From: JASGJS01 sp047601185
GTDB taxonomy: Bacteria; Pseudomonadota; Gammaproteobacteria; JAURND01
Direction of reading: 5' to 3'
Length of the DNA stretch: 64,000 bases
NCBI GenBank assembly: GCA_047601185.1
Contig: JASGJS010000001.1
Location: forward strand, 620,001-684,000
Shown here: positions 17,180 through 26,072 of the stretch, piece after piece
How positions within the stretch are numbered: position 1 is the first letter of the stretch
Layout: every line of letters starts with the position of its first letter
Notes under the pieces: generated by a model
What the model was told of the DNA's origin: nothing
Seen by the model: the letters and a program-made list of their open reading frames with translations, nothing else
Database searches by the model: none
Translations under genes and position numbers: made by a program

Positions 17180-17892
17180 TCCGCGTTTTTGTCAATGGCG
17201 CCTCAGGCAAAATGGGGCAGGCCACGGTTAAGGCTGTGCAAGATGATCCAGCTTTACAAATCGTGGGTCAAGCCGGCTCTAACGATGCATTATTGAAGCT
17301 TATTCGTGAGAGCCAAGCCGACGTGGTAGTGGATTTTACCCTCGCAACGGTGGGCTTTCAGAATGCTTGTACCATCATTGAAGCCGGGGCCCGCCCAGTG
17401 ATTGGTACTTCGGGTATTACAGCCGATCAAGTCAAAGCGCTAACAGAGCGATGCGCGCAAAAAAAATTGGGTGGCATTATTGCGCCGAATTTTGCCATTG
17501 GTGCCGTTCTGATGATGAAATACGCTCAGGATGCCGCCCGTTATCTCCCGGACGCTGAAATTATTGAAATGCATCATCCGCGTAAAATAGACGCGCCTTC
17601 TGGCACTGCACTCAGAACGGCTGAGATGATGGCTGAAATGCGTAATACCGCCAAAATGTCTACCCAACAAGCACCTTCACGCGGCATGCAGCATCATGGT
17701 ATACCCATTCATGCGGTGCGCTTGCCAGGGCTGATTGCGCGTCAAAGCGTTATATTGGGTGGCCTAGGACAAACTTTAACCCTGGAACATAATACGTTGG
17801 ACCGAGAGGCTTTTATGCCAGGGGTCTGTTTGGCCTGTCAGAAGGTGATGGGCTTGAATCAATTAGTCTATGGGCTAGAGCATATTTTGTAG
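17152..17892 (+). CDS. dapB: 4-hydroxy-tetrahydrodipicolinate reductase
   Basis: DapB reduces hydroxy-tetrahydrodipicolinate with NAD(P)H in lysine and meso-diaminopimelate synthesis. Visible are the nucleotide motif NGASGKMGQ near the N-terminus and the catalytic stretch HHPRKIDAPSGTA with the histidine pair and lysine. The longest frame starts at ATG 17152 inside the ankyrin gene. The family begins M-I-R-V-x-V-x-G, which here corresponds to CTG at 17176, and a GGGGGG Shine-Dalgarno run ends 7 bp before that CTG. The true start may therefore be the rare CTG. The frame ends 3 bp before rlmI. Confidence 0.93.
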   Translation: MALSGGIALIRVFVNGASGKMGQATVKAVQDDPALQIVGQAGSNDALLKLIRESQADVVVDFTLATVGFQNACTIIEAGARPVIGTSGITADQVKALTERCAQKKLGGIIAPNFAIGAVLMMKYAQDAARYLPDAEIIEMHHPRKIDAPSGTALRTAEMMAEMRNTAKMSTQQAPSRGMQHHGIPIHAVRLPGLIARQSVILGGLGQTLTLEHNTLDREAFMPGVCLACQKVMGLNQLVYGLEHIL

Positions 17893-17895
17893 TTT

Positions 17896-19089
17896 ATGGC
17901 TTATTCCTCCGTTTGGCTTAAAAAAAATGAAGATCATCGCCTCAAACAAGGCCATTTGTGGATTTATAGCAATGAAATTGATGTCAGCAAATCGCCTTTG
18001 AAGCAATTCCAATCCGGTGAAATGGTTCAAATACTCAATGCCCAAGGTAAAAGTTTAGGGTTAGGGTATATCAATCCACACACATTGTTGGCTGCACGGC
18101 TGTTAACCCGTTCTAATACCCCATTTGATCAAATCGAAATCATCTCCCGCATTCGTCAGGCACTGGTTTTACGAGAAAGACTCTATGCGAAACCGTATTA
18201 CCGACTGATTTATGGGGAAAGTGATTTTTTGCCAGGTTTGATTGTCGATCGCTATGCAGATTTACTGGTTGTGCAAATCACCACAGCAGGCATGGAGCGC
18301 TTGCAATCCGCGGTGATCGAGGCATTAGTCTCTGTCATACAGCCGAAATCCATATTGTTGCGGAACGATCACAGTATGCGCGCTCTGGAAGGTTTGCCTG
18401 AGCAGGTCATACCAGCTTGGGGTAGCCCACCCGAAGAAGTCGTTTTAGAAGAAAACCAGGTCGCATTTTGCATTGATCCCTGGAAAGGGCAAAAAACCGG
18501 TTGGTTTTATGATCATAGAGACAATCGAGCACGCCTTAAACCCTTAGTGGCGGGAAAGCGCGTGCTGGATCTATTCAGTTATGTGGGGGGATGGGCGATT
18601 CAAGCGGCTGTGGCAGGTGCTGAGTCTGTCTGCGCAGTCGATAGCTCAGCTGCAGCTTTGGAGCGCCTACAACATAATGCCAAACTGAATCGGGTCGAAG
18701 AGCGTGTTCGGACGCTACAGGGAGATGTTTTTGAACAACTCAAACAGTTAGCGCAAGACGCTGCACTATTTGACGTGATTATTATCGATCCGCCCGCTTT
18801 TATCAAAAAACGTAAAGACCTAAATGCTGGATTATTAGCCTATCGTCGTGTCAACGAATTGGCGCTGCGACTATTAGCCCCTGAGGGTTTGCTCGTTTCA
18901 GCCTCGTGCTCCCAGCATTTATCTGCTGAAGCATTGCGAGATGTTGTATTACAGGCGGGATTAAAAAGAAATTATACCTTGCAGCTCATCGCTCAAGGCC
19001 ATCAAGGGGGTGATCACCCCATTCATTTAGCCATCCCTGAAACTGAGTACTTAAAAGCCTTATTCATGCGAGCAGGGCGGTTTGAGTAA
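17896..19089 (+). CDS. rlmI: 23S rRNA (cytosine-5)-methyltransferase, RlmI type
   Basis: A 397-residue SAM-dependent methyltransferase that modifies C1962 of 23S rRNA in E. coli. It has an N-terminal PUA domain (SVWLKKNEDHRLKQGHLWIY and following), a central RNA-binding-like region, and a Rossmann fold with VLDLFSYVGGWAIQAA (SAM binding), VIIIDPPAFIK (motif IV) and LLVSASCSQHL (catalytic cysteine). It follows dapB after 3 bp, and the start is ATGGCTTATTCC. Confidence 0.9.
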   Translation: MAYSSVWLKKNEDHRLKQGHLWIYSNEIDVSKSPLKQFQSGEMVQILNAQGKSLGLGYINPHTLLAARLLTRSNTPFDQIEIISRIRQALVLRERLYAKPYYRLIYGESDFLPGLIVDRYADLLVVQITTAGMERLQSAVIEALVSVIQPKSILLRNDHSMRALEGLPEQVIPAWGSPPEEVVLEENQVAFCIDPWKGQKTGWFYDHRDNRARLKPLVAGKRVLDLFSYVGGWAIQAAVAGAESVCAVDSSAAALERLQHNAKLNRVEERVRTLQGDVFEQLKQLAQDAALFDVIIIDPPAFIKKRKDLNAGLLAYRRVNELALRLLAPEGLLVSASCSQHLSAEALRDVVLQAGLKRNYTLQLIAQGHQGGDHPIHLAIPETEYLKALFMRAGRFE

Positions 19090-19136
19090 AAGCGGTTTCT
19101 CTGTAAGTGTCTGATATTATTGTAAAAATGGCTCAA

Positions 19137-19203
19137 AAAAACTTAAAAGGAGGATGTTCCGTTTAAGTTATGCTAAAATGGAGTATATTCCTTTTAAGTT
19201 TTT
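19137..19203. promoter_or_regulatory. 14-bp inverted repeat ahead of the AAA/DUF4143 gene
   Basis: AAAAACTTAAAAGG (19137-19150) is perfectly complementary to CCTTTTAAGTTTTT (19190-19203), with 39 bp between. The right arm ends 13 bp before the likely ATG at 19217. It could be an operator pair for the downstream gene or a terminator hairpin for rlmI. Not tested. Confidence 0.4.
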
Positions 19204-19216
19204 AAAGGTATCTCCT

Positions 19217-20383
19217 ATGTTTAAAAAACTATTGAATATGCAACTTCCGTTAGAACAATCCGCGTTCTTGTGGGGGGCGCGAAATACGGGAAAATCGACT
19301 TACTTACACCAACGATATCCTCAAGCCATCTATTATGATTTATTACAAACGGATGTATTACATAAATTACTCGTAGCCCCACATCTTTTGAGGGAAGAAC
19401 TACTAGCGGTAACACCAGAACAGTTGCATCAACCTGTCGTGATTGATGAAGTGCAAAAAATCCCCGTGTTATTAAACGAAATTCACTGGCTCATTGAAAA
19501 TAAAAAAATCGGTTTTATTTTATGCGGCTCGAGCGCGCGTAAATTAAAGCGTGGTGCTGCTAACTTGTTAGGGGGAAGAGCCTGGTCCTTCAATTTTTAT
19601 CCTTTGGTTTATAAGGAAATCCCTGATTTTGATCTGTTAAGAGCGCTCAATCATGGGCTATTACCGACGCATTATCTTTCTGACTACCCTGAGCGCTCTT
19701 TGCGAGCTTATGTCAATAATTACTTAAAAGAAGAAATTCAAGCGGAAGGACTTGTACGTAATCTAGCTGGATTTGCCCGCTTTTTAGACATTGTAGGGTT
19801 CAGCCATGGAGAGATACTGAATTATGCCAATATAGCCAGGGATTGTGGCGTCGATGCAAAAACGGTAAAAGAATATTATCAAATATTAGTCGATACCTTA
19901 ATTGGTTATCATGTGCATCCCTTTTTTAAAAAAGTAAAACGTGATTTGATTACTGCGGCACCTAAATTTTATTTATTCGATGTAGGTGTGGCTAATTTTC
20001 TTATCCGAAAAAAAATAGAAGTTTTGCAAGGGCTTGATGCAGGTAAAGCATTTGAACATTTCATTTTTATGGAAATCCAAGCTTATTTGGGTTTACATGA
20101 ATTAGATTATCCCCTGAATTATTGGCGCAGCAAAACTGGGTTAGAGGTCGATTTTGTGATTAATCAGGGTGAAACTGCCATTGAAGTTAAAATTTCCGTC
20201 AGCCCACAACTCAGTGATTTAACAGGATTAAGCGCTTTTTGTGCTGACTATCATCCTAAACATGCTTTGGTCGTTTGCCAAGCGAATAAAAAAAGACAAG
20301 TGCAAACACATGAGGGTCATTCGATTACGATTTTACCTTGGCAAGAGTTCCTTGAAAATTTATGGGATAAGCAGTATTTTTAA
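19217..20383 (+). CDS. AAA_14/DUF4143 family ATPase
   Basis: A 388-residue cytosolic ATPase with Walker A GARNTGKS (20-27), Walker B VVIDEVQKIP, and SSARKLKRGAANLLGGRAWSF typical of the AAA_14 group. The second half is DUF4143 and ends with EVDFVINQGETAIEVKIS, a D...ExK pattern like that of PD-(D/E)XK nucleases. The function of these widespread proteins is unknown. Start choice: a frame from 19154 exists, but MFKKLLNM at 19217 fits the family better and has AAAGGT upstream. It is one of three DUF4143 genes in the window (see 34104 and 53759). Its stop overlaps that of the next, convergent fragment. Confidence 0.82.
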   Translation: MFKKLLNMQLPLEQSAFLWGARNTGKSTYLHQRYPQAIYYDLLQTDVLHKLLVAPHLLREELLAVTPEQLHQPVVIDEVQKIPVLLNEIHWLIENKKIGFILCGSSARKLKRGAANLLGGRAWSFNFYPLVYKEIPDFDLLRALNHGLLPTHYLSDYPERSLRAYVNNYLKEEIQAEGLVRNLAGFARFLDIVGFSHGEILNYANIARDCGVDAKTVKEYYQILVDTLIGYHVHPFFKKVKRDLITAAPKFYLFDVGVANFLIRKKIEVLQGLDAGKAFEHFIFMEIQAYLGLHELDYPLNYWRSKTGLEVDFVINQGETAIEVKISVSPQLSDLTGLSAFCADYHPKHALVVCQANKKRQVQTHEGHSITILPWQEFLENLWDKQYF

Positions 20384-20565
20384 GTTTCATTGATAGGATT
20401 TAAAAGTTGTACATTGAAGTCCATGTGCTGAATGTTTACGATTTTTTTTGAATCCATCGCCTTTACCTCTTCTATATTTAGAAGCTCTATTTCTTTAATT
20501 GTAATTTGGCTAAGCCCAAGATCCTTGGCTGTTTCTAACATGGCGTCGATAATTTTACTATTCAT
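20380..20565 (-). pseudogene. N-terminal fragment of an HTH antitoxin-like regulator
   Basis: A 61-codon frame (MNSKIIDAMLETAKDLGL and following) resembles the first 45 residues of HTH regulators that begin M-x-S-K-I-x-x-A-x-x-E-T-A-K-x-L. The helix-turn-helix normally following is absent, replaced by unrelated residues up to the stop. It lies directly downstream of another broken antitoxin gene. Probably a relic; the family assignment is from memory. Confidence 0.4.
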
Positions 20566-20576
20566 GATTCACCGTT

Positions 20577-20890
20577 TTAAATTTTTTCTAATCTTTGTAA
20601 GGTGTCTGGATATTTTCTCACCATCAAAATAAGCAGCAGCTTGATCATTCGGGGCAGTTTTGCCTTGCTCCCATTTTTCTAAAGTTCTGGGAGATACACG
20701 CAATTTTAATGCAAATACATTGCGCGACATATGCATTTGTTCTCTCGTTTCACGGATCAACTCGGCATCTACAATGAGATGTGGTTTTTTCTTTACATGA
20801 TAAGTTCGAAGTGTAATTTTTTTCTCTATGTGCTTTAACTTCCTCAAGGGCTTGCTTGAGTTCATTAAATAAATGACGTTTAGGTTTCAT
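20577..20890 (-). pseudogene. NadS/MqsA-like HTH antitoxin with two frameshifts
   Basis: Read in pieces, the minus strand encodes MKPKRHLFNELKQALEEVKA, then ITLRTYHVKKKPHLIVDAEL, the HTH REQMHMSRNVFALKLRVSPR and TLEKWEQGKTAPNDQAA, and finally LILMVRKYPDTLQRLEKI with a stop. These are the parts of one antitoxin of about 100 residues. Two single-base gains break it: one in the A7 run (plus strand 20817-20823) and one in the GCTGCTGCT stretch near 20630. The homopolymer site may be a read error, the second is less easily so. No toxin partner is visible next to it. Confidence 0.65.
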
Positions 20891-20964
20891 AGAGTTATAT
20901 GTTGAGTAAACAAATGAGTTTCTATAAATATCATTAAGCAATTGTACGCTTTAAGGGTATAAAA

Positions 20965-23078
20965 TCAAACGCAATGTTGAGTTGTTGTCATTTTTTTGGT
21001 TATGGTTAAGGATTCAGGCACTTCAGAGTGCAAAGAAGGACGCCGTCCAAATAGTGTTAATTGACTATCGGAAATGGTAGTTGACTGGGTGAGTAGAATG
21101 CCAGATTCAAAACTTTGCCTTCTCCTTGACTTCTCCCTCTCCGAGACTGCGCTTTCTGGCTTAGCTTCTTCAGGAATTTCATCGAGAGTACAAAGGTCTG
21201 CAAGCCTTTTATAAGCTACTCTGTTCCCTTGCGCAGCAGCAGTGTTATAATAGGTTTTTGCTTTGTCGTTGGATCCTGTGGTTTCATAGAAAAACCCCAT
21301 TTTACATTGGGCTTCAGCGCTGCCCCCAGCTGCAGCTTGTTCATAAAATTCATAAGCTTTTTTATCATCGCTTACGATCCCTAACTCTTCCTGTTCATAA
21401 CACATTCCAAGATGAAGCTGTGCTGTTGGTAAATTATCTGCAGCATATTTTTGTATGGCGGAAAGGTATTGTGCCATGAGTCGTTGTGCGTCATCAAAGC
21501 ATACTTCAGAATAATAATGAAAAATTCCTAAAATTTCTTTAAATTCTTTTTCTTTAAGATTTGGATGATATTCTGAAACAAGTTGAGTGAGAAAGTCAGA
21601 TAGTATATCAGAATTTTTTTTAAGTAATGCTGTTAAAATATCATCCCTTTGATCATCGGCTACATCTTTGTAAAGTTCAAGGAGTGGTTTAAAGTTCTCC
21701 ACGCATCCCATGCTGTAATAATCTAAACAAAGTTCAATGGCTTTCTCTAAACCACCTTGATTAGCACAGAATTTCAGTTGATCAATGGCCTTTTTAATGT
21801 CGACTTCAAAGCGGTATTTTCCATTTAAGTAAAAGTCTCCCAGAATAAGCGAGGTACTTAAATCATGATGAGGTTGGATTTTTAAGCTCTCCAGAAATTT
21901 ATCGCAGGATTCTTGGTCATGCTCTGATAAAATTTCAACAAAAAGCGCTATTTGTTGAGTTTTTTCCTTCTCCGCAAGATGTTTACAATTTATGATGTCT
22001 TTTCCAAGTTCTTCTAAACATTGAGAAAGATTTTTGTAAAAATCACAATAACCGTACTTCTTTGATAGGTCTATTAGTTGTGGAATATATTTTATTTTTT
22101 CTGATAGGGAGAGGGCGTTCCAGATCAATAGAAAATTATTTCGATTTTTACGAAATGCGAGATGAAACCCTGATCCTGCGAATAGTTCGTTCCTGGTGTC
22201 TTCATTTTTTAACAATTCGCAGTAGACCTCAAATGGTTTTTGCTTGGAATCGGTGGTGTTTGGCTTAAGGATGGATAAGCTCATTGAAAAATCAGTTCCT
22301 AAAGTTGCAGTGATCTCTTTATGGAGAGATGTGGTGTCCTTAAATTTTTTTCCTAGATTATTGTCATAATTGGGGTCATAAAAAATATAATTCCCCTCTT
22401 CATTCATCGTTAAACAACAGGTATGGACACTATTCTCTATCAGAAATAAATTATTAGTCATATAGGGTTGACTGCTTTCAAGCAAAGTTTCGAATCTTGC
22501 CGCGCTAAGCTGGCCGCCGACGCTATAATATTCGGAGATAATGATGGGCTTATGTTGCGGAGGTTCTTCATCTTTCGGGAGAGGAATATCAAGAATAATG
22601 AACTCTTTTCCTGCTGATTTAAGAACCTCCTCGGGAAAAGGCAAAAATAAGGCATGTTGATCCTTCCTGCTTTCGTTGAACGCAGGGACACTGAAAAAGA
22701 AGGTTCAAATGCCTCTCTCGCTAGCCAAGCAGATTGCCACTGCGTTGAAGCTTGTCCTATCGCAATATAATAAAGTGCCCTATTAAATAATGCTGCTAGA
22801 TTTTCATTAATGTCTGGATTGAGTGAAGAAGATTTAAAATCCATGGGTAAAGAGCACTCATCTAAAACAGTTAATACTTTTTCCCACCACTTACCCAGCC
22901 CCATGCTGTACATCAGGCCGTAAGTCATTGAAAATCCATGACAAGCCGCCGCGCCAGTATCTATGAGTGCCTTAACTCTTTTGAAGGTGGATATTTTTCC
23001 AAGCGACATCCCTCGTGGGCTTTTTAATTCTTGATCTAAAAAGAGGCTGATTTTTTTTAAAATGCTTGATTGACTCAT
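20965..23078 (-). pseudogene. Frameshifted C58 (YopT-like) cysteine protease with Sel1 repeats
   Basis: Two overlapping minus-strand frames join into one protein of about 704 residues if one T is added to the T5 run at 22694-22698 (plus-strand A5). The upper frame starts MSQSSILKK at 23078 and holds GAAACHGFSMTYG (C46); the lower holds ENSVHTCCL and YIFYDPNYDN (H and D 16 residues apart, about H219 and D235). This C...H...D order with the DPN motif is that of clan CA C58 proteases (YopT, AvrPphB), whose H-D spacing is 15-16. The C-terminal third has Sel1-type repeats (AQLHLGMCYEQEELG, AEAQCKMGFFYETTG). No signal peptide, so a type IV secreted effector is a reasonable guess in a Legionella-like host. 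It lies after recF, where gyrB is usually found. Confidence 0.6.
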
Positions 23079-23170
23079 TGTGACATACCAGAATAATCGT
23101 TTTTCAGAAGTGGGGTTTTTCGCTATTTCTTAATTTTAACGTGGCTATATTAAGGAAAAATTAATGTAAA

Positions 23171-23446
23171 CATTCAGCACAGTCTAAGGGAAGCTTGAGC
23201 TCAGAATAGGTAGGAGGCGTCGTCCTCGCATGGATGCCGGGATCCAGTCTGCAGGAAGCAAAACTCTACATCCTTGTAATCTGGATCCCGGCATCGGCCT
23301 CGAGCTAATGTCCAGTCCGAGAAGTAGAAACCTTTGTAGAGGGCGATACTTTCATGTCCCTATGCCCTGGTTTCCGGCTCCTGCCGGGAGGGACGACGCC
23401 TCCTGCCTATTTATAAGATCAAGCTTCCCTTAGGCTGTGCTGAATG
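23171..23446. repeat. MITE-like element, family B, long copy
   Basis: A 276-bp element with imperfect terminal inverted repeats of about 54 bp: CATTCAGCACAGTCTAAGGG at the left and the complement of CATTCAGCACAGCCTAAGGG at the right, continuing through AGGAGGCGTCGTC. Inside are ATGCCGGGATCCAG and its complement CTGGATCCCGGCAT. It has no reading frame. Together with flanks it fills the 433-bp gap between the C58/Sel1 gene and recF. A second copy lies at 32743-32932 and ends recur near 26047 and 52142. Confidence 0.75.
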
Positions 23447-23511
23447 GATACAAATTAATATAATGGTTGGTAGTGGGACTTCAGCTTCGCCGCAAAAAAC
23501 ACTTGCTGATT

Positions 23512-24612
23512 TCACATAGAGACATGAATGGAATGAGTAATATTGCCATGTTCCACGTGGAACATTTGCGCATCAGCAGCGTGACCTAAGCATTGTAAAG
23601 CTTGTTCGTCGACGCTGGTGATAAAAATTTGAGCATTCATGGATGTGAGTAAGGACATAACCTGTTCGCGGCTGTGCTGATCTAACTCTGCGGTAAAATC
23701 ATCTAATAAATAAATGCAGTTTTTTCCGCTGAGCTGATAGAGTAAGCTACCTTGCGCTAGGCGGAGGGCATAGACGACTAATTTTTGCTGGCCCTGCGAT
23801 AAAACTTCGTGAGCTGCTAAGTTGCCGTCAACTTTAACCACTAAATCCGCGCGTTGAGGGCCATATTGGGTATAGCCTAATTGCAAATCTCTGGCGAGAG
23901 ATTGCGCTAATGTCTGGGCTAATCCTGTCGTTTCATCCCACCCGGCTTTGTAGCGCAGGCTGAGAGTATACTTTCCTTGTAAAAAGCCTTGGCCCATAGG
24001 AATAAAGACATTAGCTAATTTTTCGATGTAACTTCGGCGTAATAGATCGAGGATATGGACTGTTTGCGCTAAATCTTGGTCCCAAAGTTGAAGGAGGTCT
24101 TTGCGGGTAGGTAAACGTAATCCAGCATTACGTTGTTTCAATAGGCGTTGCGTGCGTTGCCAGTGTTCTAAAAAGGATGGTTCCACGTGGAACACTCCCC
24201 AATCCAGGTATTGCCGGCGTAGTTTGCTGCTTCCTGTGAGGAGTGAGCGGCTATCGGGTGTCAAGAGTTGAATAGGCAATAATTGTGTAAGTGAGACGAT
24301 AGAAGGAATGGTTTCTCCTGCGAGACGAATTTTGAGCTCGCCCTTGTTGCTACGTTCCATTCCTATGGGTGTGGTGTGTTCGCCATCGTGTAGCTGTCCG
24401 AATAGGGTAAAGGCATCAGTTTGATGTTGGATGATGTGTTGGTTGTGACGAGTTCTAAAGGATTTGGCGAGGCTGAGGTAATGAATGGCTTCGAGTAAGC
24501 TAGTTTTGCCGCTGCCATTGGCGCCATAAAGGAAGTTTAAAGTAGGGGCAGGGGATAGGTGGATATCAGCTAGGTTGCGGAATTGATGAACTTTTAAGGC
24601 GGATAAATGCAT
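23512..24612 (-). CDS. recF: DNA replication and repair protein RecF
   Basis: RecF is an SMC-like ATPase that loads RecA at gaps in damaged DNA. The 366-residue protein starts MHLSALKVHQFRNLADIHLS and has Walker A GANGSGKT (30-37), GPQRADLVV and the signature LSQGQQKLVVYALRLAQGSL, and Walker B IYLLDDFTAELD. The ATG at 24612 is chosen over an upstream ATG (24672) because the family begins M-x-L-x-x-L and the extra residues come from a palindromic repeat. It follows dnaN and dnaA in the classic order, but gyrB does not follow. Confidence 0.95.
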   Translation of the reverse strand: MHLSALKVHQFRNLADIHLSPAPTLNFLYGANGSGKTSLLEAIHYLSLAKSFRTRHNQHIIQHQTDAFTLFGQLHDGEHTTPIGMERSNKGELKIRLAGETIPSIVSLTQLLPIQLLTPDSRSLLTGSSKLRRQYLDWGVFHVEPSFLEHWQRTQRLLKQRNAGLRLPTRKDLLQLWDQDLAQTVHILDLLRRSYIEKLANVFIPMGQGFLQGKYTLSLRYKAGWDETTGLAQTLAQSLARDLQLGYTQYGPQRADLVVKVDGNLAAHEVLSQGQQKLVVYALRLAQGSLLYQLSGKNCIYLLDDFTAELDQHSREQVMSLLTSMNAQIFITSVDEQALQCLGHAADAQMFHVEHGNITHSIHVSM

Positions 24613-24630
24613 AATGTTTCCGACATTAAT

Positions 24631-24701
24631 CTTGTTACCCCTCATCCGGCCTATTCGGCCACCTTCTCCCACAGGGGAGAAGGTAACAGCTCGCCACTCA
24701 A
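24631..24701. repeat. Palindromic repeat, family D
   Basis: CTTGTTACCCCTCATCCGGC, CTATTCGGCCACCTTCTCCC, ACAGGGGAGAAGG and AACAGCTCGCCACTC follow each other. It is the same unit as 41340-41400 and the reverse complement of 41140-41208. The CCTTCTCCC/GGGGAGAAGG part forms a hairpin. It lies between recF and dnaN, so the dnaN-recF transcript would carry it. Confidence 0.8.
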
Positions 24702-24756
24702 GTCTTCATCATGTATTGATAGTTCTGGAGATCGTTTTGGTCCTAGGGTACTACAG

Positions 24757-25863
24757 TTATATTTGCAACGGCATCACTAAATAAAGGCTTTGATCTATAT
24801 CGATACCTTCTATGCATATCCGTTGAGTGGCATCTAGAATGGTTAATTTAATGCGTTCGGCGGTAGTGGTATTCAAAACATCCAGTAAGTAATTGACATT
24901 AAAGGCAATTTCCAGTTCCTGGCCTTGATAGTCAATGGGTAAAATTTCCTCAGCTTCTTCGGCTTCTGGGTTAGTGGCTTGAATTTGTAATAAGTTATGA
25001 CGAATGCTGAGTTGTACTACGCGAACTTTATCATTCGACAGGAGTGCAACCCGCGTTAATGCTTGGCGCAAGGTTTCTCTTTCAATCTGCAGTGTGACAC
25101 CCTTGCCGCTTGGCATGACGCGTGAATAGTCGGGAAAGCGTGCATCAATGAGTTTAGAAGTAAAAGTAAAAGTCGAACCTTTTATCCGAATATAATGCTC
25201 CCCGGCTGTGATTTGTAACAATTCTTGGCTGGGTTTTAGAAGGCGTAGCAGTTCTAAAACGCCCTTACGGGGGACAATAATCTGCAAGGGCTCTGTGGGT
25301 GCGGCAGTGAGCAGGGTATGACTCAGGGCAAAGCGGTGCCCATCGGTGGCAACGGCGTGGACTTTACCTTGCTTAATTTCTAAGGATAAGCCATTGAGAT
25401 AATAGCGGATATCCTGCTGCGCCATGGCAAAATGGGTGGCGTATAATAAGCCGTTCAACGCATGTTCTTCCATGGTAAATTGTGCGAGGGCTTCGCTGTC
25501 TTCAAATTTGGGAAATTGGCTGGCGGGTAAGGTCACCAATACGAAGCGACCACTCCCTGCGCGAATCAGTAATCGTTCTTTTTCGACGCGGATATTCAGT
25601 TGTGCATTGGCATCTAATGCCCGGCAAATATCTAGAAACTTGCGTCCAGGCACGGTCACTTCCATCTGTTCTGTGACAGGCTCAGCCAGTTCAACATGGC
25701 CGATTAATTCAATTTCGGTGTCAGTAGCGGTTAAGGTTAAGATATTGTTTTCAATTTTCAATAGTACATGGCCAATAATCGGGAGGGTTTGGCGGCGTTC
25801 AACCACCCCAATAATCATCTGTAAAGGCTCTAGTAAAGCTTCTCGCTGAACAGTTAATTGCAT
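24757..25863 (-). CDS. dnaN: DNA polymerase III subunit beta (sliding clamp)
   Basis: DnaN forms the ring that tethers DNA polymerase to its template. The 368-residue protein has the three clamp domains. Family words include PIIGHVLLKIENNILTLTAT near residue 25, the central YYLNGLSLEI with ATDGHRFALSH, and the C-terminal LYLVMPLQI. Length and start are normal. A 120-bp palindrome separates it from dnaA upstream. Confidence 0.97.
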   Translation of the reverse strand: MQLTVQREALLEPLQMIIGVVERRQTLPIIGHVLLKIENNILTLTATDTEIELIGHVELAEPVTEQMEVTVPGRKFLDICRALDANAQLNIRVEKERLLIRAGSGRFVLVTLPASQFPKFEDSEALAQFTMEEHALNGLLYATHFAMAQQDIRYYLNGLSLEIKQGKVHAVATDGHRFALSHTLLTAAPTEPLQIIVPRKGVLELLRLLKPSQELLQITAGEHYIRIKGSTFTFTSKLIDARFPDYSRVMPSGKGVTLQIERETLRQALTRVALLSNDKVRVVQLSIRHNLLQIQATNPEAEEAEEILPIDYQGQELEIAFNVNYLLDVLNTTTAERIKLTILDATQRICIEGIDIDQSLYLVMPLQI

Positions 25864-25906
25864 TGTGTCATCTCCACGAAATATCAGTCATATCTAAACA
25901 CAACTC

Positions 25907-26026
25907 AGACGCTTAGAGCCAGTGGTATCGCCGGTTGGGACGCCGTAAATACATCCCTGTAGGCTCACCATGAACATCCTTGTTCATGGATGCCCAACCT
26001 TGCGATACCACTGGCTCTAAGCGTCT
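25907..26026. repeat. Long palindromic element, family C, copy 1
   Basis: A 120-bp element whose 25-bp arms are perfectly complementary: AGACGCTTAGAGCCAGTGGT plus ATCGC at 25907-25931, and its complement at 26002-26026. Inside are GGTTGGG/CCCAACC and a CATGAACA...TGTTCATG hairpin. The core is shared, in opposite orientation, with 28279-28400, but the outer arms differ in sequence between the copies. It lies between dnaA and dnaN and is followed by a family B end (GTGCTGAATGGATAC). Confidence 0.85.
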
Positions 26027-26072
26027 AGTGCCATCTTTTACTTGGTGCTGAATGGATACATTTAAAACCCAT

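Noticed and set aside
23171..23446. Plus-strand 67-codon frame within the family B element
   Set aside because: Lies in an inverted-repeat element whose other copy cannot encode it.
25424..25849. 141-codon plus-strand frame across dnaN
   Set aside because: Shadow of dnaN; Ser/Arg-rich composition is what antisense of a conserved gene gives.
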